DNA of 64,000 bases from Stenotrophomonas_A sp036403795 (GCA_036403795.1 DASWQJ010000174.1:12820-76819), one strand, 5' to 3'. Counted from the stretch's first letter, positions 25,915-35,160 are shown. Notes: generated from the sequence alone by a model not told the origin. Numbers and translations: made by a program.

Positions 25915-26475
25915 TCAATAATGTTCGCCACCGCTCTCTCCGTATTGGCGCAGCACCGCACGTGCCTGCTCGCGATGCAGGTCACGCACGACTTCGATAC
26001 CGCGCCGGGTCAATTCGCCTACCCAGTCGACCGGCAGGGGGCCTTCATCAAACTGCGTCAGTTCCATCACGTCCTCGGCGCGCGCGCCAATGAGCAATCG
26101 ATCGATGCCCGCCCACACCGTGGCGCCATAGCATTGGCAGCACGGCTGGGACGAGGTCGCCAGGGTGATCGGCTTGACCACATCGTTGAGGCGCGGCGTC
26201 TGCAGGCGTTGCTGGGCCAGCATGTAGGCCATGTTTTCGGCATGGGCAAGCGAGGTGCTGTGCGGTACGACGCGGTTTACGCCGACCGAGATGATGCGGT
26301 CGTCCGGCCCAAACACCACAGCGCCGAAGGGGCCGCCCGAACGCGCTTCCAGATTGAGCCGCGACAAGGCGATCGCCAGTTCGACCTTGCTCGCGTCATC
26401 GCGATAGTGCGCGGCCAGGTCGACCTGTTCGTGCACCCAGGCAGGCAGTGTGAGGTGGACTTGCGCGTACAGCAT
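25915..26475 (-). CDS. Cytidine/deoxycytidylate deaminase-family protein (guanine-deaminase-like)
   Basis: Zinc deaminase of 186 aa. The catalytic motif HAENMAYML supplies the first ligand and the proton-shuttling Glu, and PCCQCYG supplies the two cysteine ligands; the spacing fits the GuaD/TadA side of the superfamily. GGPFGAVVFG precedes it. Substrate could be guanine or another purine/pyrimidine and is not proven. The ATG at 26475 overlaps the upstream lipoprotein stop by one base (TGATG). Confidence 0.87.
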   Translation of the reverse strand: MLYAQVHLTLPAWVHEQVDLAAHYRDDASKVELAIALSRLNLEARSGGPFGAVVFGPDDRIISVGVNRVVPHSTSLAHAENMAYMLAQQRLQTPRLNDVVKPITLATSSQPCCQCYGATVWAGIDRLLIGARAEDVMELTQFDEGPLPVDWVGELTRRGIEVVRDLHREQARAVLRQYGESGGEHY

Positions 26476-26870
26476 CAGCGGATGGGCTCGGGGGAGTCGA
26501 TGGGGCGGCGCAGTGTATCGGTCCCGGCCCCCTTTGCGGCACATTGGCCTTGTACGCATTGGCAAGCGGAGATCTCGCGGAAACCGCACACGCTCATTCG
26601 ACCGCTGGCGCGGCATTGCGCTTGCACGGCGGCGGGGTTGGTGGGGCTGGCAACGTTCACGCAGGCTGGAAACGCGCCACAGCAGTTGCCGACATTCTTG
26701 ACGGTGCAATCGGCGTCTGTGCGGCAGGTCGCATCCAGCGCGACGACCACGGCGGGGACCGGTGAGACGGCCGGCGCGGTGGATTTGGTGGCCGGCGGCG
26801 TCGGCGCGGCGGCACAGCTGCTGCACGCCAGGACCAGTGCCAGCGCAAACAGGCGGGTCCGCAAAGTCAT
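26475..26870 (-). CDS. Cysteine-rich putative lipoprotein
   Basis: Secreted protein of 131 aa not matched to a named family. A signal sequence ends in VLACSSC, which fits a lipobox with lipidation at the first Cys. A Pro/Ala/Thr spacer follows, then a compact domain with ten further cysteines in the pattern C-x5-C, a CC pair, single Cys, and C-x-C-x4-C near the end, suggesting several disulfides. Basic, Thr/Ser-rich tail. It overlaps the deaminase gene by one base and follows the DMT transporter by 64 nt. Confidence 0.7.
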   Translation of the reverse strand: MTLRTRLFALALVLACSSCAAAPTPPATKSTAPAVSPVPAVVVALDATCRTDADCTVKNVGNCCGAFPACVNVASPTNPAAVQAQCRASGRMSVCGFREISACQCVQGQCAAKGAGTDTLRRPIDSPEPIR

Positions 26871-26934
26871 GGCGCACTCCCGCAGGTAGGAGCCCCATCT
26901 TAAACGGCCGACTGCGCCGGTCCGTGACGCCGAC

Positions 26935-27894
26935 TCAGTTCGGCCGCTTCCGTTCCAGGTGCGCAGCCGTACAGCCATACACCCCGGCCAGCAGGCAGCC
27001 GATCGCCAGCAGCTCCAGCAGGTTCGGCCAGCGGCCTTCCCAGGCGAACCCGTAGATCAGCGCAAAGACCGTCTCGAACACGATCATCTGGCCCACCAGG
27101 GTCAATGGCAGCAATCGGCTGCTGCGATTCCACAGCGCGTTGCCGATGACCGAGGCCAGCAGGGCCAGCACCGCCGCGATGCTCCAGAACCGCCACCAGT
27201 CTGCGGGGGCGTGCGCGGCACCGAAGAGAAAAGCGAACGGCGCGAGCAACAGCGCCAGCGCGCCGGTGGCCACGCCGGTCAGCAGGGAGCCGTCCTGGCT
27301 GGAAATGGCCGGCCGTCGCGACAACCAGCGCGCATTGCCCACCGAGTACGCGGTCCACGACAGCAAGGCGCCGAACGCGTACGCCAGGCCCGCCGCCCGC
27401 TTGCCCAATCCGTGCGAGCCCCCGTGTTCCCCGATCAGCGCTTGCGCACCCACCAACGCGACGCCCACGACGCACAGCACCAGCGGCCATGCCAGCGACG
27501 ACAGGCGCAGCGCCCCGGCGGTGCGCGAGCCGACCAGCGTTACCGCGACCGGCAACAGGCCGACGATCAGCGAAGCAGCGGCACCGCCGGCCCACTGCAC
27601 CGCCGTTCCCAGCAGCACGTAGTACAGGAGGTTGCCGAGCACGCTCAGGCGCAGCAGTGTCCACCAGTCATCGATGCCCACCGGGGCCAATGCGCGACGC
27701 AGACGCGGCGCCAGCACCAGCAAGGCGATCAGCCCATAGGCGAGGTAGCGCGATACCGACAACTGCAGTGGGTTGAACTCGCCCAGCAGCTGGGGCGCGA
27801 GGAACACCAGGCCCCACAGCGCGCCGGCGGCGACGCCGCAAGCCACGCCGGTGGCGATGGGGCGTGGCGAGGAAGTGCTGGATCCGATCTGCAT
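26935..27894 (-). CDS. EamA/DMT-superfamily transporter
   Basis: Inner-membrane permease of 319 aa with about ten helices in two EamA repeats. Signs are ACGVAAGALWGLVFLAP at the N-terminus and the second-half repeat from about residue 155 (LSWTAYSVGNARWL). Members export amino acids, purines or other metabolites; the substrate is unknown. The 209 nt upstream hold no gene and should carry its promoter. Nothing else of note was seen there. Confidence 0.88.
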   Translation of the reverse strand: MQIGSSTSSPRPIATGVACGVAAGALWGLVFLAPQLLGEFNPLQLSVSRYLAYGLIALLVLAPRLRRALAPVGIDDWWTLLRLSVLGNLLYYVLLGTAVQWAGGAAASLIVGLLPVAVTLVGSRTAGALRLSSLAWPLVLCVVGVALVGAQALIGEHGGSHGLGKRAAGLAYAFGALLSWTAYSVGNARWLSRRPAISSQDGSLLTGVATGALALLLAPFAFLFGAAHAPADWWRFWSIAAVLALLASVIGNALWNRSSRLLPLTLVGQMIVFETVFALIYGFAWEGRWPNLLELLAIGCLLAGVYGCTAAHLERKRPN

Positions 27895-28103
27895 GTGCGC
27901 AGCATGACGGTTGCACCGGGCGGGCGTCTTGATCTGATCTGCCCGTTTGCTCCGCCGATGCGCATCACCTGTCGGCCTGCCGGCCAGGTTCGGGCGGAAT
28001 CAATCCGCGCGGCGGGCAGGTCTTTTGCAAGTCCCTGCCAGCCAAGCCACGCGGGCCGAAAGCCCTCGCCGAGCGCCGCTCAGTCGGCGCCCGGGCACCA
28101 GGC

Positions 28104-29864
28104 CTACTTTGCCCAGGTGTCGCGCAGGGTGACGCTGCGGTTGAATACCGGCGCAGCGGCGGTGTGGTCGTGGCGATCGGCGACGAAATACCCCATGCGT
28201 TCGAACTGCAGGACCTGCTCCGGGGTAGCCGCGGCGGCCGCCGGCTCCAGGTAGCCACGCACGCTGCGCTTGGACGCCGGGTTGAGGTGGTCGCGGTAGG
28301 TCTTGCCTTCCGACTCGTCGTCCGGGTTCTCGACCGAGAACAAGCGGTCGTACAGGCGAATCTCGGCCGGCACGGCATGCTGCGCGCTGACCCAGTGGAT
28401 GGTGCCCTTGACCTTGCGATTGGCGCCTTCCATGCCCGGGCGCGATTCCGGATCCAGCCAGCCCCGCAGCTCGACGATCTCGCCGGCCTCGTTCTTGACC
28501 ATTTCATCCACGCGCGCGATGCCTGCGCCACGCAATCGAACTTCGCCGCCGGGCACCAGGCGCTTCCAACCCTTGGGCGGGACTTCGGCGAAATCCTCGC
28601 GCTCGATCCACAGTTCCCGCGAGAACGGCACCTGCCGCGCACCGAAGGACTCGTCTTTCGGGTGGTTGGCGAACTCCAGCGATTCCTGGTGATGCTCCGG
28701 CAGGTTGGTAAGCACGAATTTGATCGGATCGATCACCGCCATGCGGCGCGGCGCGGTGACGTCCAGGTCCTCGCGAAGGCAACCTTCCAGCACCGAGAAA
28801 TCGATCACCGAATTCTGCTTGCTGATGCCGATGCGGTCCACCAACAGGCGCAATGCCGCCGGCGTATAGCCGCGCCGGCGCAAGCCCTGCAGGGTGTACA
28901 TGCGCGGATCGTCCCAGCCGTCCACCAGGCCTTCGGCGACCAGCTGGGTGAGCTTGCGCTTGCTCATCACCGTGTAGTTGATGTTGAGTCGCGAGAACTC
29001 GATCTGACGTGGTTTGGCCGCCTCGTTCGGATAGCCCTTGTCCAGCAACGAGCCGAGCAATTCCGGATGGCCGGTCAGGTCGACGTTGTCCACGCACCAG
29101 TCGTACAGCGGGCGGTGGTCTTCAAACTCCAGCGTGCATAGCGAGTGGGTGATGCCTTCCACCGCATCGCCCAGCGAGTGCGCGAAGTCGTACATCGGAT
29201 AGATCGGCCAGTCGCTGCCGGTGTTCTGATGCTCTACGTGCTTGATGCGATACAGCGCCGGATCGCGCAGGTTGATGTTGCCGCTGGTCATGTCGATCTT
29301 GGCCCGGACCGTGCGGGCGCCATCGGGGAACTCGCCGGCGCGCATGCGCGCGAACAGGTCCAGGTTCTCCTCCACGCTGCGATCGCGATAGGGCGAATTG
29401 CGGCCCGGTTCGGTCAGCGTGCCGCGGTACTCGCGCACCTGCTCGGCGGAGAGGTCGCAAACGAATGCCTTGCCGTCGGCGATCAGCTTCTGCGCGGCGC
29501 GGTAATAGACTTCGAAATAATCCGAGGCGTGGCGCAGCGACGCCCACTCGAAACCGAGCCACCGCACGTCGTCCTCGATGGCCCGGACGAACTCGGGATC
29601 TTCCTTGGCCGGATTGGTGTCGTCGAAGCGCAGGTTGCACCGTCCGTCGAACTCGGCGGCGATGCCGAAGTTCAGGCAGATCGCCTTGGCATGACCAATG
29701 TGCAGATAGCCATTGGGCTCGGGCGGGAAGCGAGTGCGAACGGCTTGATGCTTGCCGCTGCCCAGGTCCTCGCGGACGATCTGGCGGATGAAGTCGCGCT
29801 TTTCGGGAGCAGCGGTCTCGGGGCGGCCGGGATCGGCGGCGGGGGTTTCGAAGGAGCTGGACAT
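28104..29864 (-). CDS. glnS: Glutaminyl-tRNA synthetase GlnS
   Basis: Class I aminoacyl-tRNA synthetase charging tRNA-Gln; 586 aa against 554 in E. coli. The HIGH motif is in PNGYLHIGHAKAI at about residues 50-62, and the KMSKS-like motif is VMSKRKL at about 294-300. Anticodon-binding beta-barrel domains fill the C-terminal half. The extra length is at the two ends. The presence of GlnS implies direct charging rather than the transamidation route. Confidence 0.97.
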   Translation of the reverse strand: MSSSFETPAADPGRPETAAPEKRDFIRQIVREDLGSGKHQAVRTRFPPEPNGYLHIGHAKAICLNFGIAAEFDGRCNLRFDDTNPAKEDPEFVRAIEDDVRWLGFEWASLRHASDYFEVYYRAAQKLIADGKAFVCDLSAEQVREYRGTLTEPGRNSPYRDRSVEENLDLFARMRAGEFPDGARTVRAKIDMTSGNINLRDPALYRIKHVEHQNTGSDWPIYPMYDFAHSLGDAVEGITHSLCTLEFEDHRPLYDWCVDNVDLTGHPELLGSLLDKGYPNEAAKPRQIEFSRLNINYTVMSKRKLTQLVAEGLVDGWDDPRMYTLQGLRRRGYTPAALRLLVDRIGISKQNSVIDFSVLEGCLREDLDVTAPRRMAVIDPIKFVLTNLPEHHQESLEFANHPKDESFGARQVPFSRELWIEREDFAEVPPKGWKRLVPGGEVRLRGAGIARVDEMVKNEAGEIVELRGWLDPESRPGMEGANRKVKGTIHWVSAQHAVPAEIRLYDRLFSVENPDDESEGKTYRDHLNPASKRSVRGYLEPAAAAATPEQVLQFERMGYFVADRHDHTAAAPVFNRSVTLRDTWAK

Positions 29865-30011
29865 GCCGGGCCGGAAATCGGAAAGACCCCCAGTTTAACA
29901 AGCCGTTGCCGCCCGCTGGGCCTCCGGGCCGCCGGACCAGCTGAACCGCGCACACGCCGGCGCGTGGCGTCGGCTTTATCCTCGGCCTGTCCTCATAGCG
30001 AGCACTGCCCC

Positions 30012-30278
30012 ATGCAGGTCGTCTACCGCGCGGAAAACCTCTTCGACGCCCATCTGGTCAAGCATGCCTTGGAAGATGCCGGGGTACCGGCCTTTGTCTT
30101 CGGCGAAAGCCTGCTGGGCGGCGGCGGTGAGCTGCCGCTGTTTGGCGTGCTGCGCGTGTGCGTGCCCGATCCCCTGCTGCCAGTGGCGCAGGAGGTGGTG
30201 GCCGGCCTGGACTTGGCCGGACCGCCAGCCGACCCCATATCCGAAGGCGACCCGGACCCCGGCTTCCTGCCGGCCTAG
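30012..30278 (+). CDS. DUF2007-domain protein
   Basis: Protein of 88 aa with a DUF2007 fold: VVYRAENLFDAHLVKHALEDAG is the family's opening, then FGESLLGGGGELP and a V-x-V-P-D-P strand. It is sometimes called a putative signal-transducing protein, but no function is established. No signal peptide. Long in-frame readings upstream run antisense to glnS and are not used; the ATG at 30012 fits the domain start. It precedes msrA by 24 nt. Confidence 0.88.
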   Translation: MQVVYRAENLFDAHLVKHALEDAGVPAFVFGESLLGGGGELPLFGVLRVCVPDPLLPVAQEVVAGLDLAGPPADPISEGDPDPGFLPA

Positions 30279-30302
30279 CGCCACGCTCAGAGGAGCTCCC
30301 CC

Positions 30303-30977
30303 ATGTTTGGTATTGGATCTGCACTGAAACTCGGCATCGGCGCGTTCAAGCAGCGCCTTCCGCGAGACGGCGAAGCACTGCCTGGCCGAGACCATCCGCT
30401 GCCGCTGAATAACGTCCACTACGTCAACGGCCAGCCCCTGCAAGGGGACTTCGCCGGCCTGGCCGTGCTCGACGTGGGAATGGGCTGTTTCTGGGGCGCC
30501 GAGCGCAAGTTCTGGCAGCTGCCGGGCGTGGTGACCACCGCGGTGGGTTACCAGGGCGGCCAGACCCCGCATCCCACCTATGAAGAAGCCTGTTCGGGCA
30601 TGACCGGCCATGCGGAAGTGGTGCGGGTGGTGTTCGACCCGGCCCAGGTTTCCCTCGACCAGGTGCTGCGCACTTTCTGGGAAAACCACGACCCCACCCA
30701 GGGCATGCGCCAGGGCAACGACACCGGAACGCAATACCGTTCGGCCATCTATTGCCACACCCAGGCCCAATACGAGGCAGTGCTGGCCAGCCGCGATGCC
30801 TACCAGCAGCAGCTGCAGGCAGCCGGCTACGGTGACATCACCACCGAGATCGTCTATCCCGCGCCGCCGTTCTACTACGCCGAGGATTATCACCAGCAGT
30901 ACCTGGCCAAGAATCCGGCTGGCTACTGCGGTATCGGCGGTACGGGCGTCAGCTGCCCCATCGGCCTGGACGCCTGA
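30303..30977 (+). CDS. msrA: Peptide-methionine (S)-S-oxide reductase MsrA
   Basis: Repairs oxidised methionine. Catalytic Cys62 sits in GMGCFWGAE. The sequences SGMTGHAEVVRVVFDP and QGNDTGTQYRSAIY are the family's core. Resolving cysteines lie in the tail (GYCGIGG and VSCPIG). A GGAG is placed just before the ATG. At 224 aa it is about the E. coli length. A rho-independent terminator follows 48 nt after the stop. It complements the AhpCF-OxyR peroxide module nearby. Confidence 0.96.
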   Translation: MFGIGSALKLGIGAFKQRLPRDGEALPGRDHPLPLNNVHYVNGQPLQGDFAGLAVLDVGMGCFWGAERKFWQLPGVVTTAVGYQGGQTPHPTYEEACSGMTGHAEVVRVVFDPAQVSLDQVLRTFWENHDPTQGMRQGNDTGTQYRSAIYCHTQAQYEAVLASRDAYQQQLQAAGYGDITTEIVYPAPPFYYAEDYHQQYLAKNPAGYCGIGGTGVSCPIGLDA

Positions 30978-31024
30978 GTCCGACCACGGGCGCATTTCGT
31001 CGGCGCCCGCCTGCTGCACCCGCG

Positions 31025-31052
31025 AAGCCGCGCCCTAACGGGTGCGGCTTTT
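31025..31052 (+). terminator. Rho-independent terminator after msrA
   Basis: Left arm AAGCCGCGCCC (31025-31035) and right arm GGGTGCGGCTT (31040-31050) pair over 11 positions with one G-T wobble and loop TAAC, followed at once by further T residues. Good intrinsic terminator geometry. Confidence 0.8.
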
Positions 31053-31189
31053 CGCATTGGCATACGGCTTTTCGTCCCCGTTAGCGGTTCTTGCCGGTTT
31101 GTGCCGGCGACCGGGCAGTCCCCCTCCTAGCGTCGTCCCGGCGCGCCCTTGTCGGCCGCGATTCATGGGCAACCTGGGTGGAAACGCTA

Positions 31190-32455
31190 ATGGAAAAGGC
31201 CGTGGCCGGCGCACGTCGGCAGCAGGAGGGGGAAGTTCGCAAGGTCACTCGGTACGCGATGTTGTGCTGCGCCGGGTTGTTGGCGGTCCCTGGAGGCGCG
31301 GCCGCTTGGGAATCGAAGGGTTATCTGCGCGCAGGCGCCGGCAGCACCGTCGAAGGTGAGCAGCAACGCTGCTTCGGTCTCCAGGCAGCGCCGTCGAAGT
31401 ATCGCCTGGGCAACGAGTGCGAACAGTTTGCCGAAGTCGAGCTCGAACACACTTTCCAGCCGTGGGCCAACGGGAGCGCGTTGCGCCTGGTCGCTCGCGA
31501 AAGCGGCTACAACCCCTATGGCGACCGTCCGGATTTTTCCGGCCGGGATGGCTGGCACAAGAACAGCGAGCTATGGGCGCAATGGCGCGACGTGCCCGGG
31601 CTTCGGGGCGGTGCGTTGTGGGCCGGACGTCGCTTCTACAAGCGAAACGACGTGCACATCAACGATTTCTACTATTGGAACCCGACCGGCGTGGGCGCCG
31701 GCGTGGAAGACATCGCCATCGGCACGGACGGCATGAAGCTCAGTTACGCCTTCTTCCGGCGGGGCGACATCGGTGACGATCGCTACGTGAGTCGCCACGA
31801 CCTGCAATGGGAGGGCATTGCCACCAACCCTGGGGGTCGGGTGGCGATTGGACTCAGCGTGATCCCCCGCCCCGGCATCGATGGCGCCCATGGTGGCTGG
31901 TCGCTGACCGCGCAGCATGAGCAGAAGGGGGTGCTGGGAGGGCGCAATCGCCTGGCCCTGCAATACGGACGAGGTGCCGGCATCGGTCTTGGCGCCACGG
32001 GCGATCTGAACGCGGGATCCTCTGCATGGCGCTGGCGGATCGTGGAAAGCCTGGACTGGCAGCCCAGCGAGCGGTTTGGCGGGCAGTGGATCGCGAGTTG
32101 GCAACGCGACCGGGGGGGCAACGCGATATCGCAGGATTGGTGGTCGATCGGCGTGCGGCCGGTACTGGCCTTTGGCCAGCACTTCAAATTGGCGCTTGAG
32201 CTGGGCCGCGACGCGGTGCGTCCGCAGCAAGGCCCGGACCAGCATCTGGACAAGGCAACGCTGGCCGCGATCCTGACCCGTGCGCCGGGCTTCTACAAAC
32301 GCCCGGAATTACGGGTGTTCTATACCTATGCCGACTGGAATGGCGCCGCGCAGTTGGCGGGTCGATCCAACACCGCGCCCCTGCTCGGCGCCGCCGCGGG
32401 GCTGCCACCGACTCAGGGAAGTACGTTCGGGGTGCAACTCGAAACCTGGTGGTGA
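31190..32455 (+). CDS. LamB-type maltoporin family outer-membrane porin
   Basis: Carbohydrate porin of about 421 aa. The mature protein opens with KGYLRAGAGSTVEGEQQRCF and YRLGNECEQFAEVEL, the LamB hallmark with two cysteines, then alternating beta-strands including RFYKRNDVHINDFYYWNPTG, ending in a terminal aromatic (VQLETWW). The signal peptide core is CCAGLLAVPGGAAA. The start is uncertain: ATG 31190 gives an N-terminus of about 40 residues, ATG 31259 a short one. Not near a maltose regulon; the sugar is unknown. Two hairpins separate it from the convergent tal gene. Confidence 0.88.
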   Translation: MEKAVAGARRQQEGEVRKVTRYAMLCCAGLLAVPGGAAAWESKGYLRAGAGSTVEGEQQRCFGLQAAPSKYRLGNECEQFAEVELEHTFQPWANGSALRLVARESGYNPYGDRPDFSGRDGWHKNSELWAQWRDVPGLRGGALWAGRRFYKRNDVHINDFYYWNPTGVGAGVEDIAIGTDGMKLSYAFFRRGDIGDDRYVSRHDLQWEGIATNPGGRVAIGLSVIPRPGIDGAHGGWSLTAQHEQKGVLGGRNRLALQYGRGAGIGLGATGDLNAGSSAWRWRIVESLDWQPSERFGGQWIASWQRDRGGNAISQDWWSIGVRPVLAFGQHFKLALELGRDAVRPQQGPDQHLDKATLAAILTRAPGFYKRPELRVFYTYADWNGAAQLAGRSNTAPLLGAAAGLPPTQGSTFGVQLETWW

Positions 32456-32462
32456 AACGGCG

Positions 32463-32481
32463 GCGCATCGGCCCGATGCGC
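32463..32481. terminator. Hairpin downstream of the LamB-type gene
   Basis: GCGCATCG (32463-32470) and CGATGCGC (32474-32481) form a perfect 8-bp stem with a 3-nt loop, starting 7 nt after the porin stop. No clear T-run. Confidence 0.5.
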
Positions 32482-32488
32482 GGGCAGC

Positions 32489-32514
32489 ACGGCGGCGTGG
32501 ATGCACGCCGCCGT
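32489..32514. terminator. Hairpin between the convergent LamB-type gene and tal
   Basis: ACGGCGGCGT (32489-32498) and ACGCCGCCGT (32505-32514) pair perfectly over 10 bp around a GGATGC loop. It lies 8 nt beyond the tal stop, so it can serve both converging transcripts. Confidence 0.6.
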
Positions 32515-32522
32515 TGCCTGGT

Positions 32523-33488
32523 TCAAGCGGCCAGTTTGTCTCGAATGCGCTGGCGCAGGGCGTCGAGATCCTTGGCAAAGGCATCGATGCCGCTGGCCAA
32601 CTTGTCGGTCGCCATGGGATCTGCAGCTACATCCGCGGCAAAGCGCGCCGCGTCGATCGGCGTCACCTGCGTCGGCGCAGCCGGGGCAGCAAAGAGCTTG
32701 CGCGGCAGTTCACCGTGTTCGGCATCGAGTTTTTCGAGCAGGTCCGGGGAAATCGTCAGGCGATCGCAGCCCGCCAATGCCTCGATCTGCGCGGTGGAGC
32801 GGAACGAGGCCCCCATGACCACGGTCTTCGAACCGCGCTTCTTGAACTCGGCATAGACCCCGCGCACGAACTGCACGCCCGGGTCCGCGTCGATGTTGGC
32901 CGGCGCCTGGCCGTTGGCGACGTACCAATCCAGGATGCGGCCCACGAAAGGGGAGATCAGGAACACGCCGGCTTCGGCGCACGCCAATGCCTGGGTCTGG
33001 TTGAAGATCAGGGTCAGGTTGCAGTCGATACCGTCCTGCTGCAGCTGGCGCGCGGCTTCGACGCCTTCCCAGGTCGCCGCCACCTTGATCAGGATCTTGT
33101 CGCGGGGCACGCCGCGCTCGGCATACATCGCAACGAACTTGTGGGCCTTGGCGATCGTGGCGGCGGTGTCATGGGCCAGGTCGGCGTCCACCTCGGTGGA
33201 GACGCGACCCGGCACCAGGGCCGCCAGCATGGCGCCCACGCCCACCGTCAGGCGGTCGGCCACTTCGTTGACGATCGTGTCTCCACCGCCCTGGTCGCGG
33301 CCCCAGGCCAGCTCGCGCTCGATCAGGTCTGCGTAGACCGGCAGATCGAGGGCCTTCTTCACCAGGGTCGGGTTGGTGGTGCAGTCCACCGGCTTGAGGC
33401 GCTTGATCGCGTCGAAATCGCCGGTATCGGCGACCACGACCGACAGTTCGCGGAGCTGGGCAAGCTTGGAATCAGACGAGGCAGTCAT
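32523..33488 (-). CDS. tal: Transaldolase
   Basis: Pentose-phosphate enzyme moving a dihydroxyacetone unit from sedoheptulose-7-phosphate to glyceraldehyde-3-phosphate. It has 321 aa, the length of the TalB class. The Schiff-base lysine is Lys135 in KILIKVAATW; the conserved DCTTNPTL lies at residues 35-42 and the motif RVSTEVDADLA at about 95-105. The stop is close to the convergent porin gene. Confidence 0.96.
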   Translation of the reverse strand: MTASSDSKLAQLRELSVVVADTGDFDAIKRLKPVDCTTNPTLVKKALDLPVYADLIERELAWGRDQGGGDTIVNEVADRLTVGVGAMLAALVPGRVSTEVDADLAHDTAATIAKAHKFVAMYAERGVPRDKILIKVAATWEGVEAARQLQQDGIDCNLTLIFNQTQALACAEAGVFLISPFVGRILDWYVANGQAPANIDADPGVQFVRGVYAEFKKRGSKTVVMGASFRSTAQIEALAGCDRLTISPDLLEKLDAEHGELPRKLFAAPAAPTQVTPIDAARFAADVAADPMATDKLASGIDAFAKDLDALRQRIRDKLAA

Positions 33489-33560
33489 CTTGGGATCTCG
33501 AAACAGGAAAGTGTAGGAGCGGAAATAAACCGGAAGCCGGGGGCGCTACGTTAGCGCGCT

Positions 33561-33992
33561 TCATCGGTGAAAGTCGCCGGCTGCCTCGGGCTGATAGTGC
33601 ACGGCGCGCACGCACAGTCGCAGCGGACGCCCGCCTGGCGCCTGCCAGTCGATGGTCTGGCCGACGGACAGGCCAAGCAGCGCACTGCCCACCGGCGCCA
33701 GGATCGAGACGCGGCCCCGCTCCACATCGGCTTCGTGCGGGTAGACCAGGGTGAGTTGGTGGGGTTCGTCGTGCAGTTCGTCGATGCAGTCGATGCGCGA
33801 GTGCATCGTCACCACGCCGGCGGGGATCTGCTCGGGGGGCAGCACCTGGGCACGTGCCAGCTCGCCGGACAGTGCAATCGCTGCCGGCAGACGGCTTAGC
33901 GCAGGGGATTCAAGCAAGGCCTCGAGGCGGGCGAGGTCACGGCTGGACACGATGATCGAAGGCGGCAGACCGCTATGGCGTACGGAGTTCAT
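33561..33992 (-). CDS. rnk: Rnk-like nucleoside diphosphate kinase regulator (GreA/GreB C-terminal domain)
   Basis: Protein of 143 aa. The N-terminal helical part (SIIVSSRDLARLEALLES) is shorter than the GreA coiled coil, and the C-terminal FKBP-like domain carries TLVYPHEADVERGRVSILAPVGSALLGLSVGQ, the GreA/Rnk signature. Rnk proteins bind RNA polymerase without cleaving RNA, in keeping with the absence of the acidic coiled-coil tip. Located between tal and oxyR on the same strand. Confidence 0.88.
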   Translation of the reverse strand: MNSVRHSGLPPSIIVSSRDLARLEALLESPALSRLPAAIALSGELARAQVLPPEQIPAGVVTMHSRIDCIDELHDEPHQLTLVYPHEADVERGRVSILAPVGSALLGLSVGQTIDWQAPGGRPLRLCVRAVHYQPEAAGDFHR

Positions 33993-34017
33993 GAGGTTTC
34001 CTGTGGATGAACGAAGT

Positions 34018-34039
34018 GGGCGGCTCCTGCGAGCCGCCC
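34018..34039. terminator. Hairpin between oxyR and rnk
   Basis: GGGCGGCTC (34018-34026) and GAGCCGCCC (34031-34039) pair perfectly over 9 bp with loop CTGC, about 55 nt beyond the oxyR stop. No T-run follows on the minus strand, so termination strength is unclear. Confidence 0.5.
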
Positions 34040-34092
34040 AGTCGATTGTCCGAACTATCGTGCGTGGAAGGAACTGTCTGCCAGCGATGCGT

Positions 34093-35034
34093 TCAGGCGG
34101 CGACAGCGTCGGCCGCAGGTGCCGGCCGGTCCAACCGCAACAGGTGCGCCGGCAAGGTCTGGAATAGATGTGCCAGGTGCTGCAGGAACTCGCCCATGGC
34201 CGAGCTACGTCGCCACACCATCGCGATGCGGCGACTGGGCTGGCGAGCGCTGTCGAAGCCGATCAACTGGACGTTCTCCGAACGGGCCACCGGTGGCTTG
34301 ACCGCCAGCAGCGGCAGCAAGGTCACGCCAACGTTGGCGGCCACCATCTGCCGCAGTGTCTCCAGGCTGGTGGCCTGGAATTCGGACTTCTCCATGGCGC
34401 CTGCGGTGTGGCAGACATCCAGTGCCTGGTCGCGCAGGCAATGCCCATCCTCCAGCAGCAACAACCGAAGGTCCGACAGCTCCTCCAGGGCCAGGGACTG
34501 GCGCCGCGCCAGCGGATGACTATCCGGCACGGCAAGCACGAAGGGCTCTTCGAAAAGGAACTCGGCATGCAATTGGTCGTCGTGGACCGGCAGGGCAAGC
34601 ACTGCCGCGTCCAGCTTTCCTTCGCGCAGCTGGCGCAGCAGCTGGTCGCTCTTTTCCTCGACGAGCAGCAGTTCCAGGTGGGGGAAGCGCTCGCGGATCC
34701 GCGGCACGACGTGCGGCAGCAGGTAGGGGCCCAGTGTGGGGAAGATGCCCAGCCGAACGGTGCCGGCTTCCGGATCCTGGCTGCGGCGGGCCGCCTCCTT
34801 CATCTGCTCGACCTCGGCCACGATGTTGCGCGCCCGGCCGGCGGCCTCGCGCCCGGCGGGCGTCAGCATCACCTTACGGGGCGCCCGCTCGACCAGCGGG
34901 ACCCCGAGTTCCTCCTCGAGCTTCTTGATCTGGGTCGACAGCGTGGGTTGGCTGACGAAACAGGCCGCCGCCGCTCTTCCGAAATGCTTGTGGTCGGCTA
35001 GCGCCACGAGGTACTTCAGATCACGCAGGTTCAT
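34093..35034 (-). CDS. oxyR: Peroxide-sensing LysR-type regulator OxyR
   Basis: Transcriptional activator of peroxide defence, 313 aa. An N-terminal winged HTH (HFGRAAAACFVSQPTLSTQIKKLEE) is followed by a LysR effector domain. The redox cysteines are exactly at the E. coli positions, Cys199 and Cys208 (DGHCLRDQALDVC). The ATG at 35034 begins MNLRDLKYL as in the family. It lies downstream of ahpC-ahpF on the same strand, and an OxyR-type operator precedes ahpC. Confidence 0.96.
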   Translation of the reverse strand: MNLRDLKYLVALADHKHFGRAAAACFVSQPTLSTQIKKLEEELGVPLVERAPRKVMLTPAGREAAGRARNIVAEVEQMKEAARRSQDPEAGTVRLGIFPTLGPYLLPHVVPRIRERFPHLELLLVEEKSDQLLRQLREGKLDAAVLALPVHDDQLHAEFLFEEPFVLAVPDSHPLARRQSLALEELSDLRLLLLEDGHCLRDQALDVCHTAGAMEKSEFQATSLETLRQMVAANVGVTLLPLLAVKPPVARSENVQLIGFDSARQPSRRIAMVWRRSSAMGEFLQHLAHLFQTLPAHLLRLDRPAPAADAVAA

Positions 35035-35160
35035 GCCGGACCTCACGCAGTAGGTGGGCGCGGCATGGAACCGCGCCCGGGGAGAGCTTACGCCCGCCTG
35101 AGCGGCAACGGCCACTTCGGCGGCTGGCGGGAGGGGCATCGCCCAACGGGGCAGCGCAGA

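Noticed and set aside
25051..26889. Long plus-strand frame opposite rlmM, the deaminase and the lipoprotein
   Set aside because: Spans three minus-strand genes with family motifs; composition is that of an antisense frame.
31091..31190. Extended N-terminus for the LamB-type porin
   Set aside because: The extra residues are not a signal peptide and have no family similarity; later ATG codons fit better.
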